From Membranipora membranacea (taxonomy: Eukaryota; Bryozoa; Gymnolaemata; Cheilostomatida; Membraniporidae), in NCBI GenBank assembly GCA_914767715.1, contig OU612073.1, positions 2,170,001 to 2,234,000 on the forward strand: a stretch of 64,000 nt of DNA, read 5' to 3'. A model generated the notes under the pieces. The model was given only the letters and a program-made list of their open reading frames with translations, searched no databases and had not been told where the DNA came from. Position numbers and translations under genes: made by a program. Position 1 is the stretch's first letter; the number at the start of each line of letters is the position of its first letter. Below are positions 24,601 through 32,818 of the stretch, in pieces.

Positions 24601-25856
24601 AATGAGGGTTGGGATTCCAGTTTTGCTGATCTAATATGAGAATTCATAGATTGGTCATTCGGATACTGGGATTCCCAGACCTTCATTGCCTTCAGATCTA
24701 TCAGGTGTGCCAATGGCTGATCAGCTGATATATGTACCGGGTCAGCTGTGATGTTGATAACTCTCATGACGAGATCTTTGTCAACTACACATGAAGCAGC
24801 CATCAGATTTTTATGGTTCACTACCGCATTATTGGGTTGTAGTAAGCCCCCTTCATTAGTGCCACATTGAGTATACAAGTCAATGATTCTTTCAGAGTGA
24901 GGTTCAATGGTCACTTGGTTGGTGGCAAAGCACGCACATGAGATACGCTTACCGGATTTATCAACAAATGGTATGGATTGGTCAAAGATTCTCATAACCA
25001 TGGTATCAAAGTCTAGAATGCATCCAAAGGTTGTCATAAAATCCATGCCCAACATGCCATTCTCATGAATATCAGCAATAACAATAGGCCCACGAAGGGT
25101 TTGACAGCCAAGTTTTATCACGACGTCTTTTCTCCCATAACAGGATATAGCTGAGCCAGTAGCAGTTTTGCCGCTGGTTACCCCTGTTATACCAGGAGAT
25201 CTCAGGAGTCCGAATTGGAGTGCGAGATTCTTGGATAGAAGAGAATGTGTGGCACCGGAGTCAACGAGGAACAGAGTTGGATGGCCATCCACCTCAAGTT
25301 TTACATATGGTGAATCATCCCTGGCAAGGGCTCGATTCACTATCACACTATTTACAACAGGTAAGTCACAATCAGAATAGGGATGCTCTTGCAAGAGATC
25401 ACTATTGGACCTGGTTTCTTCATCATAGATATGCGTATCTGGTAATTCGGTTGGTACTGCACTAACCATAGCAATGGCAGCTGTAATTTCCTCAGGTTGT
25501 TCACCTACAGTGGTAAATAAAGAGTTTGGTTGGTCAGACTGTAACATGATTCGGCTGGGTATGTCAGTTTTCACATAGGCTCTGTGGTAGTCATTTAAAA
25601 TAAGACCTTGTACTACGCTCATTGTGAGTTTCACCGGTGGTAGGGTGACTGTCTGACATAATACTTCTGGCACAGTCATCATAACTGGCAGCGGGGTCTG
25701 TTGACCAAAAGGGTTATTTTGTATAATATGTTCAGTTTCTGCTTTCATGATCGGTATGAAATGCGTTGAGTCAGGCAGTGGTGATTTATTCATAATCCCA
25801 TTCCCACTTACTGCCTGGCAGACTGTAGGGGAATGGGCTTGGAGTTTCCCGGACAT
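21615..25856 (-). CDS. pol: Gypsy pol polyprotein (protease, RT, RNase H, integrase)
   Basis: 1413 codons without interruption. The aspartic protease active site LVDSGATHS is at about residues 198-205. The reverse transcriptase catalytic YLDDII is at about 630-635. RNase H acidic residues lie in LDSDSSGEA (about 778-786) and RVDHHSL (about 846-852). Integrase has an HHCC zinc site (H1010, H1015, C1044, C1047) and a D-D-35-E core (D1074 in SLDFVGPL, D1134 in HSDKG, E1170 in SYAERV), then a GPY/F-like module near 1277-1320. All catalytic residues are present, so activity is plausible. The frame overlaps gag in the -1 register and probably opens by frameshifting at 25844-25850. The ATG at 25856 lies six bases before that heptamer and may be incidental. 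Confidence 0.97.
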   Translation of the reverse strand: MSGKLQAHSPTVCQAVSGNGIMNKSPLPDSTHFIPIMKAETEHIIQNNPFGQQTPLPVMMTVPEVLCQTVTLPPVKLTMSVVQGLILNDYHRAYVKTDIPSRIMLQSDQPNSLFTTVGEQPEEITAAIAMVSAVPTELPDTHIYDEETRSNSDLLQEHPYSDCDLPVVNSVIVNRALARDDSPYVKLEVDGHPTLFLVDSGATHSLLSKNLALQFGLLRSPGITGVTSGKTATGSAISCYGRKDVVIKLGCQTLRGPIVIADIHENGMLGMDFMTTFGCILDFDTMVMRIFDQSIPFVDKSGKRISCACFATNQVTIEPHSERIIDLYTQCGTNEGGLLQPNNAVVNHKNLMAASCVVDKDLVMRVINITADPVHISADQPLAHLIDLKAMKVWESQYPNDQSMNSHIRSAKLESQPSLPDHVKPLYAALPDNVSPVIKAKMAQLLTKYQSVFSTDEYDMGYCDLVPHEIHVRPDTIPIRQAPYRTGHHQNLEIQKHVDKLLDKGLIERTVSPWSSPVILVSKKDGTTRFVQDYRKLNKATYIPSHPLPRIDDCLESLRGSKYFSTFDLISGYWQCALSSDAKEKVAFCTKSGVYTWKVLGMGLCGAPATFERLMEKVMQGINWQNLIVYLDDIIVFSADEDTHLQRLDLMLARLQEANLKIKPSKTHLMQNQVAFLGHVVDAKGVHTDPAKIEAVQKVPSPKCVAELRSFLGFTSYYRKFISDFAQCAAPLYGMLKKKCAGKFNWSGQCEEAFKTIKQKLIDFTTLSYPDWSIPFILDSDSSGEAIGAVLAQRDETGEERPVAFYSKALSDSQQKYSVTKQEMYALVSAIRHFHTYLYGAKFLCRVDHHSLIWLNNLKNPQGILARWLETLGSYEFDIVHRPGKQHINADSLSRFPIHVSDPKVSSAAIESIPFKVCETDVTVGISIEELITAQERDPHLSPILTCIRENKSISPTDVKQYSRITRYYLGKLPNMKLKDDLLMIFDNHTETYLIVVPESFQAKLLDAFHGLDHAGMDRTESRLKLYYFWYALQSSVRTFVQSCTSCQKSKLTRNPVSQRNLSVGSLMDQVSLDFVGPLATTQNEHSYILIAIEHFSRWAEAYPLAQPDADSCAKSLFNGIFSRFGFCRILHSDKGSAFISQLMKELSNLGQCKQTFSARYHPMGNSYAERVIGSVTSSLRTCVQGTDLEWDELIDTIMMAYRSTPHASTGFTPNMVMLGREVRLPSVLSPPTDSQPVTEHIRTLNRKLRWVYNKCLGQPISQTDAYDHLLHKPFSEGDLVWVKRLKSQTNRPGKLEAKYSGPCPIIKVLDYDTYLIQEKGKDVIEHHMRLKLFKPSLGNSDQTADHDVQSVLDSTDSKGSPAQGGNFEFPHDSPHTEPGGDLTLVAPHNARPPRERRRPNHYAEFEMGDDYV
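25797..25850 (-). promoter_or_regulatory. -1 ribosomal frameshift signal between gag and pol
   Basis: On the minus strand the heptamer G GGA AAC (25844-25850) is in the gag frame, a classic X XXY YYZ slippery site. A 6-base spacer (TCCAAG) leads to a perfect 9-bp stem, CCCATTCCC (25829-25837) with GGGAATGGG (25797-25805), around a 23-base loop. The loop contains a nested CTGCC/GGCAG pair. A one-base backward slip moves ribosomes exactly into the pol frame. Spacer length and stem position match well-studied retroviral signals. Confidence 0.85.
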
Positions 25857-27175
25857 TGGTTGTCATAATGGGCACCACCACAGTGTCGACATGGTTGACA
25901 TACAAATGAATGATGGTTGGCACCGCAGTGCCTACAACGCCTTCTTGTTTGCTGAGATTTTTGTACATTATGATATCCATCTTTTTCAGAGCCCGGAGCC
26001 TGTAATGAAGGTGTAGGAGGAGATGAGGTAACAGAGTTAGGCTCTGTGATAACCTGTGAGACTTGAGGAGATGGTGTAGACTGTTGAAATGTTGGCTTCA
26101 GTGGCGAATATTGCCCGTAGAAAACATCTCTCATTGCAGCCTTCTCCACTATCTCTTCCAGAGTATCGAGACCTGAACTGCTGAGTTCATACCGAGCATG
26201 TAGGTTAGGGATAGCACGAATGAAGTACTTTATGCTAATCTTCCCTTTTGTTTTTGTATCAGACTCTGCATATACCACCTCAACCATTTTCCTTATATCA
26301 TTAGCGAGTTCAGACATTGATTCAGTGGGCCTCTTTTTGCGTTGATCTAGTAACGCATCATATTTTTGCATGAGGATTTTAGATCCATATCTGTTTTCCA
26401 ATATATGAAAAATATGATCAGAGTTGGTGACTTTTTCAAACAAAACAGCCTCACGCGCTGCGCCTTTCAGGCATTGTTTTAACCATATGGACTTCATGAC
26501 CTCCCCATTCCAATTGTTAAGAAGGGCACACTCCTCGAATAAAATTCTAAATGTTGCCAAATCAGTCCGTCCACTGCCATCAAATGTGGGCAACTCAGTG
26601 ACCGGTTTAGACAGTTTAGGAAATGAATGGCTAGATTCAGGAATAGTTTTAGGAGAGTTCGGCCGTATCTTATTAAAGCCAGGAATAACATCAGCGGTTG
26701 CTCCTTGGTTAGGATGAGAAGTACTGTATACAATATTATTAGAATTTAATGGCACCACATAATTTGGAAGGAATGGATTAGTCTGTTGCATTACCGGATT
26801 GGGATTCACAACTGATCTGGACTGGCGGGGAAGGGGTGACGACTCAAATTGGTGAGATTGGGATCTCATTATCTCGGGTACAATTCGAGACACCTCGTCA
26901 TGCACCAGAGCATTGATAACTGATTTCCATTGTTCATGTGAATCCCGTTCTCGTTTTATGAGGCTATCCATTGCCAATTGGATGCTGTCTAGCTTGACAG
27001 ATAACTCAGATTGCCTCTGCCCAGCAAGATCTGATCCACCATCGCTGTTTGGAATCACGTCATCGACGCTGCTGCTAAAGATATCAGCAGTATCTGGATG
27101 TAATTCATCCGAGTGCCCTATCTCAATCAGCTGATTGTTTGAGTTAAAGGGGTTTGTGGATCTGAAGCAAGACAT
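25808..27175 (-). CDS. gag: Gypsy Gag polyprotein
   Basis: 455 residues from the ATG at 27175 (MSCFRSTNPF), 33 bases after the primer site. The same frame is open further upstream into the LTR but without an ATG. The middle holds a retrotransposon Gag-type capsid region (TFRILFEECALLNNW...). The C-terminus has two zinc knuckles of spacing C-X2-C-X3-H-X4-C at about residues 414-426 and 429-441, slightly shorter than the usual C-X2-C-X4-H-X4-C. Knuckles bind the RNA genome during particle assembly (family knowledge). The TAA stop at 25808-25810 falls in the loop of the frameshift hairpin. Confidence 0.95.
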   Translation of the reverse strand: MSCFRSTNPFNSNNQLIEIGHSDELHPDTADIFSSSVDDVIPNSDGGSDLAGQRQSELSVKLDSIQLAMDSLIKRERDSHEQWKSVINALVHDEVSRIVPEIMRSQSHQFESSPLPRQSRSVVNPNPVMQQTNPFLPNYVVPLNSNNIVYSTSHPNQGATADVIPGFNKIRPNSPKTIPESSHSFPKLSKPVTELPTFDGSGRTDLATFRILFEECALLNNWNGEVMKSIWLKQCLKGAAREAVLFEKVTNSDHIFHILENRYGSKILMQKYDALLDQRKKRPTESMSELANDIRKMVEVVYAESDTKTKGKISIKYFIRAIPNLHARYELSSSGLDTLEEIVEKAAMRDVFYGQYSPLKPTFQQSTPSPQVSQVITEPNSVTSSPPTPSLQAPGSEKDGYHNVQKSQQTRRRCRHCGANHHSFVCQPCRHCGGAHYDNQCPGNSKPIPLQSARQ

Positions 27176-27207
27176 GGTTCTCTCTCTCTCTGACTTTGGA
27201 ATTGTCA

Positions 27208-27225
27208 GCCCACCCGAGGACGCCA
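27208..27225 (-). other. Primer binding site
   Basis: Three bases inside the 5' LTR, the minus strand reads TGGCGTCCTCGGGTGGGC. It starts with the TGG that pairs with a tRNA CCA end. The matching primer tRNA would end CGAGGACGCCA. I cannot assign the amino acid with certainty; a G discriminator base would suit tRNA-Ser, but this is only a guess. Confidence 0.75.
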
Positions 27226-27228
27226 AAC

Positions 27229-27913
27229 TGTGATACGGCTGTATTAAGACACGGTTCAACCTAACTTATGTTAGGATTTTAGGCTGACAACTTACCGTGT
27301 CAAAGAAGAGAGAGTGTTGATCTGGGATGGGATTCTTTCCTTTTGTTTTTCTGGGAACCAAGGGGTTTTAATCCTCGGTGGAGGGCACGGAGGCCAAGTC
27401 TGCGCGTAGGCAGGAAGAGTGACTGCAATATAGAAGTCGAGTATTTAGTTTGCGCGGAGGCAAGTTTAGTTGTCTGCTATTAGGCAGGTGTGCTATAGTT
27501 ATAGCGTGTTATATATGCTGCATTAGATCAGGTCGATGAAGACAAGATGTATTAGACCCAACCCTATAGCAGTTCACACTCAAAAAATGTGCAACATTGA
27601 GTTGAACTAGTAAACCTGTGTTGAGCGGGTCCATATATGGTTGTCTTGTCCCACTTAATGTCATCATGATTGACACAAACTTGCTCTTGTTGTGCAGATG
27701 TATTTTGGCTGCGACAATCATCATATTGATCGTAATCAGGGGGCATAATTCCCATTCAGGTGCTGATGCATAAAACAGATCCTAGCAATGCGAGGATATT
27801 TATAGCCTCAAAGAAGCTTGATAGGTGCAAGGTATATTGAAGCATTAAACAGAACCTAGCCACGAGATGATAGTTATAGCCTCAAAGAAGCTTGACAGGT
27901 GCAAAGTATCTCA
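27229..27913 (-). repeat. 5' LTR (685 bp)
   Basis: Promoter LTR of the element. A TATATAA motif on the minus strand (27509-27515) is a plausible core promoter element; the transcription start was not determined. It is followed inward by three bases and the primer binding site. Confidence 0.97.
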
Positions 27914-27918
27914 GTACA
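27914..27918. other. Target site duplication, right
   Basis: GTACA, identical to 19637-19641, immediately outside the 5' LTR. Confidence 0.95.
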
Positions 27919-28934
27919 TAGGCTTAGTGTTGCCTGCGGAGTTGGGTCTTCACTAGTTGTTTGTACATAAGATATCTTTGTTCTAGACGTGGTGTGCCTC
28001 TCCTTTTACATCTTTTGTACAACCTGTTTCTCGTCTTGATCAGTTTGTGTAGATCTCTGTTGATCCAGGGACATGAGTCCTTCTTCCTTGTAGGTCTTCT
28101 TGGTATACAGTATTCCATTGCTGTGGTTATCTCATCTTTGATCAGCAGCCAATGGTCATCAGGGGATGGTATGTAAGCCTTCTCGATCAGTCCTAGTCTC
28201 GGTTCAAGATAATCGGACATAGCTGTCCAACCAGCTTTGTTGAACAGCCATACACGTTGACGAGGTTGAGTTTTGTTGACTGGGGATATGGCCAGCTCAA
28301 GGTAGGCTATGGCGTGGTCACTTATGCCGGGGATCACCTGCTCAGGCATATTGGTGGCTATGAGATCGAGAATGTTTTTGGTGGTTTCTTTGTCTTTTGT
28401 GTAGTGGGTTCTTGTTGGTTTAGTGACATCCAACAGGTCACTGAATTCATGGTGGAGGAAGGTATGTTTAGTTCCGCCTTTCAGTGAGATATCAGACCAG
28501 TCAAAGCCAGGGAGGTTGAAGTCACCGGCAGTGATATAGGAGTTAGGGCGTTTCTTCTTAGATAACCGGGTTAGGGATTCTCTGAGATTCTCAGTGAATG
28601 TTTTGTCTACTATGTTGGGTCTATAACAAGCCGCAATATAGATGTCACGGTGGCGTAAACAATTGACTTTTACCCAGAGTTTCTCAGCCTTTGTCTTAAT
28701 ACTCACAGAGGTGCTAGTGATCGATGAGTTGATGGCAACTAGTACCCCTCCTCCACTCCCAGTTGTCCTATCCTTTCTGTATATTGTGTATGAGTCGCTT
28801 TCCAGTTCTGAATCAGCTATGGTATTATTGAGCCAGGTCTCAGTGGCTATCACGATGTCAGGTTTTGTGGTCTCGAGTAGGTTGATCCAATTGAGTAGGT
28901 TGTGGTCTCGAGTAGGAGTTGAACGCTGTCTCAA
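27919..28934 (-). pseudogene. LINE apurinic endonuclease fragment (5' half of split element)
   Basis: 336 codons of the AP-endonuclease domain of a CR1/jockey-type LINE. It has ATETWLN, GGGVLVAI, AGDFNLPGFDW, the KNILDLI block and GISDHA with the catalytic SDH. The frame is open further 5' to about 28990 without an obvious start. It ends at a TAA (27924-27926) a few bases before the gypsy insertion. The same frame continues beyond the insertion at 19641, so this stop was a lesion in the LINE itself or its linker. The reverse-transcriptase half is at 18607-19641. Confidence 0.9.
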
Positions 28935-29323
28935 TTGAAACTCCCCGATAACATTGTGGTCTTTATTGTAATTTATGTAGAGTTGTGGGGTCCCTCAGAG
29001 TAGTTGGACAACTCCGAAAGGCAATATCTCATTTTCAGCACGGAACCAAACTCTCTGACGGAACAAACTAGTATACAGCTTGTAAAATCACATGTAAATT
29101 GTGTACATGATTATTTGGGGCCAAATTTGTTTACATTGGATTTGTTTCTCATTGGTTATACATGAATGTGATCAGCCAATTGGTCAATTTGTTTACATCA
29201 CATGCCTGACATGGCGCATAAAACAAATAGCTTGGATTTTCAAATCCATTCCCTTGGTTCTTGGTGTCAAGAAAACCTTAAGTTACATCTACTGTGTAAA
29301 CCTACTGGGTGGCAAAAAACATC
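28935..29323. other. LINE 5' remnant and upstream flank of the coiled-coil gene
   Basis: The left part probably belongs to the LINE 5' end, since the endonuclease frame stays open to about 28990. The right part is the 5' flank of the plus-strand gene starting at 29324. No TATA box or other core promoter is convincing. Confidence 0.4.
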
Positions 29324-29817
29324 ATGGAGGGAAGGTCTCCCCGAGGAGTGGTGTCTGTATCAAAGAATGTGGTGCAAATGATGAAAACAAGACTTGAAGA
29401 TGTTGAGGAATCTGCAAATCAACTCACCCGACCAAGCCCAAAGTAATAACTTGAGGGTCTAAATTACAAAGAGTAGAGTTAGTAGTTGTTCTTGTAACCA
29501 CAAGAATATATACTTCACTTAATTTCTAAGAGAGTGACAATCTAAAAGGTCTGAGTCAGTCACTTGCTTGCTGGTGGTGAGTTTAGCTTGATTATATTTA
29601 AGCAGACTTCATTGAATTGAATGGCTGGTGTGGCAGTTTCTATTGTAAGTTGACTTGGAAGTTGACTTGGAAGCAATGTACTATTTAGTATCATCAATGA
29701 CCAGCTGTGACAATGGGTACATGTAGAACTATAAGACTTATGATATTCTCATGCAGAACATTTGGGTGATTCAATTAGAATATAGAAAAGTCGCAACTAA
29801 CACATAAGGTTATTCGC

Positions 29818-29952
29818 TGCCTGTCCACTGTTTATCCAGCCCCAGATTCCGTTTCAATCAAGGAGTAATTTAGGTTGAAGTCCGTTGTCCACTGTTTATC
29901 CAGACTACATAGCTTTTCCAGCCCCTACCCATGTTTCAATCACGGAGTAACA
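29818..29952. repeat. Imperfect ~60-bp direct duplication
   Basis: gtccactgtttatccag followed by a gtttcaatca.ggagtaa block occurs twice (29822-29873 and 29884-29952). The second copy carries an 18-base insertion. It lies within the first intron of the coiled-coil gene. No function evident. Confidence 0.6.
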
Positions 29953-31471
29953 GGGATCTTGGATAGCTCAGTGTCAGAAGTGTCTGATTTGGGATCATGA
30001 GTAGTACAGTAGGGAATTATCCGGTACGAAACAAAATGCCCCTGCTTGTTGATTTAATTAACCCTGGATAACTTGCCGGCAAGGTAGCCTGATATTCTCT
30101 GTAGAGAAATGACATATTTTAGAAGAATATACATGTCTGTGATTCTTGATGTCTAGGCCTATTGAATGAACTTTTAAAATTAACCAAAATTCCACAATTC
30201 CCTAGCCTAGATATAATTTAAAATATGTGGAATAAAGTGTTGAGCTTTCTATGTTTGTATGCACCCTCAGCATAGTGGATAAGGTCTAGACAAAAAGTTT
30301 GGGGGTTTTCAAACAAAGATAAGTAGCTGTCCAGGGTTTGTCCACAGGATGATGGAAAGATAGCGAATAAGTCTCTAATTGATACCATTCCCAGATTAAC
30401 AATCAATGTAGGGTAAATTCAGCCACTACAGATTTTTCCACGGTTTTTGTGATAAACAATCATGGTGAGGGTTTGTCTGGGAATGAGACATTCATATAAC
30501 ATTAGCTCATATCTAAGGCGTCAACCTAAATCAATCTCTCAAATTTTATTTATTCTGTTTGTAGGAAATACTTACTGCCAAGCAGCAAGGAACAACAGAC
30601 AGGTTCTCTATTTTACTTTCAAAGGTAAGGTTGATAGTATAGAGACAGTGCAGTGCCCCATTCCACCCTCTAAAAGTTTACAATGTGCAATCAACTTATG
30701 CATGTGCATTAATGAATACAGGTTTTCCTTTCACAATAGTGCTAGGATTGATTCCAATGCACTTTTTGTTTGCAAACAAAAAAACCGACCTCACCAGCCA
30801 TTGGAAGAATAAGATTCTAGTAGAAAAATGTAACTATTCAATCCCACTTCAAACATGTTTCAGTATACAGTATGATTTCAATTGAAGCAGTAGCCTATCT
30901 TTGTTCAGATGTGTCATATATGTTTATTTGATACAGATACATGTTTATTGAGCGTAGAAGCAGTTTGTCAACACCTCAATCAATCCTAACAGCGCCGCCT
31001 TTGGACACTCTGATCTGATTGGTTTAGGTTTTCCACTCTTACCTTTTTTCAATTTCCCACTAATTCAATACAACACTGTGTTTTGGTACACAAGTTGCTG
31101 TGTTTTGCTGCAGACACAGAGTATGGAGACTGTATTACAAAGTTTTAATTTACAGTTTGTTAACTTGTAGACACTAACACCTTCTGACCTGGAGCAGAAG
31201 CTTGTTGAGATGACTGATATATACACAGATGAAATCAAGAAACTTTCCTCAGGTAAAATCAAGCTGGCACTTTCAAATGATATTCAAGTTTATGCTCTCT
31301 CAGGGTGACTTTTTATCAACTTTATCAACAACTTAGTAAGATATGACAGCATGAAAGGTTGCTCTAAACTCTTGCTCTAACTGATTGATATAGAACTCAG
31401 ACGATCGACAAAATATTGGTGAGAACTACAATCTGTTTGGTGTGTATACCCGAGAGGAGTCAATGTTAGCA

Positions 31472-31587
31472 AGAGTTAAGTTTAGCTAGGGGATGACTTA
31501 AGAGTTAAGTTTAGCTAGGGGATGACTTAAGAGTTAAGTTTAGCTAGGGGATGACTTAGGAGTTAAGTTTAGCTAGGGGATGACTTA
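31472..31587. repeat. 29-bp minisatellite, 4 units
   Basis: Unit agagttaagtttagctagg plus ggatgactta, four head-to-tail copies with one substitution in the last. It lies in an intron of the coiled-coil gene. There are no spacers, so it is not a CRISPR-like array. Confidence 0.95.
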
Positions 31588-32718
31588 ATTGTAAGCTAGC
31601 ACTGAATGTTGGCTGCTGAGGTGGGAGCCTATATAAAGTAAAGATTGTGAGTTGACAATGTTTTGCCTAAAGTTAAGCTGTTACAAGTATGTGCAAGATG
31701 GCAAAAGTTTCCTCCTACCAATAACTTTACTCATATAATATATATTTATAAACCTTTTACGAGTTGTACCCTCATGAGGAAAAAGAAAGCAAGACAGTTA
31801 AATATAGTATATGATTTTGAAATATGTAGGATATGAAAGGAAGTTTTTCTGATTTACAATGATCCTTGTCTAAAGAAATTTTACAAATGCGTTGTTAACA
31901 CCTGGCAGAGGACATTTGTGTTGTGTGTCAGGACACGCCTTGCGAAACATCAAATATTACTTGAGTTTTAGCTTTTTTGGATCAAGCTTCAATCTGGATT
32001 TATGTGTTACAGAAAACTCACACTTGAAAGCTGATAAACAGGAGGTACATGAGAAGAGGCAGTTTCTGGAGATAGAGTTACAAAAAGCTAAACTGGCTCT
32101 TGAAGAATCTCATAAGAACCAAGTAAGAGAGAAAAAATAAAATTCTAGTGGGCTCAGGGAAGGTAAGCAATATGTTGTATGTTAATCCAGAACTTCATTA
32201 CTTCATCACATTATTATTATTAGCTTTTCATGGCCTCAGATTTCCCGTTGCCACTGAATAATCCTTAGTGGTCACTGAGAGAGACAGATAATTTGATGGG
32301 AAGGTGTCTCTTTTTTTCCTCGTCTTTGTTGTCACTAAAGTGGTCACTGTTATCAGACTCCCGTATCAGGTGATGATAATGATAATATACCTACATTATA
32401 AATGATCCTTGATTAGTATGCGCTAAGAGGATAAACGTCTAATAGTTCTAGTATATGTTTATGACCAGGATCAGGTCATTGTAGTTCTGTTTGTGAAGCT
32501 GGTTGAGAAAATTAAATTATTTCTTTTGTGTTTTTAGGGTGAGAAGCAAGAAATCATTTCAGCAGAAAAGAGTCGGGGAGACAACCTTCTGAAGAAAGTA
32601 GCTCACTTAGATCGCCAGCTGATAGAGGAAAAACAACTTAGGTACACTTGATTGGTCTTAGTCTGCTGCTTGTTATGTCATAGTCACTGGATACAAATTT
32701 ATCAGAAACCATTGCATC

Positions 32719-32818
32719 CTCTCATCCTCTGCATGATGATGTCACAGTGAACAGGATGTGCACTACAAGAAACAAACACTTCCTGTTCACTGTGACATCA
32801 CAATGCAGAGAATGAGAG
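32719..32818. repeat. Imperfect 42-bp inverted repeat
   Basis: Arms 32719-32760 and 32777-32818 share gatgtcacagtgaacagga in opposite orientation, with about four mismatches and a 16-base loop. It is intronic. It is probably a decayed foldback element; a small-RNA hairpin is possible but unsupported. Confidence 0.8.

Larger units (their letters stand above)
19642..27913 (-). mobile_element. Full-length Ty3/gypsy LTR retrotransposon
   Basis: An 8272-bp element on the minus strand. Layout from right to left: 5' LTR 27229-27913, primer site, gag, frameshift signal, pol, a spliced zinc-finger frame, then 3' LTR 19642-20326. LTRs begin TG and end CA. Protease, reverse transcriptase, RNase H and integrase are in that order, which defines Ty3/gypsy (integrase after RNase H). 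There is no envelope gene. Gag and pol are uninterrupted and the LTRs look identical, so insertion is recent and the element may be active. It sits within an older LINE with a GTACA duplication on each side. Confidence 0.97.

Noticed and set aside
25786-25980. 64-codon frame overlapping the gag-pol junction
   Set aside because: Third-frame shadow with no motif. The gag and pol frames fully explain the region.
31472-31587. CRISPR-like array
   Set aside because: Units are directly adjacent with no spacers and the genome is eukaryotic. It is a minisatellite.
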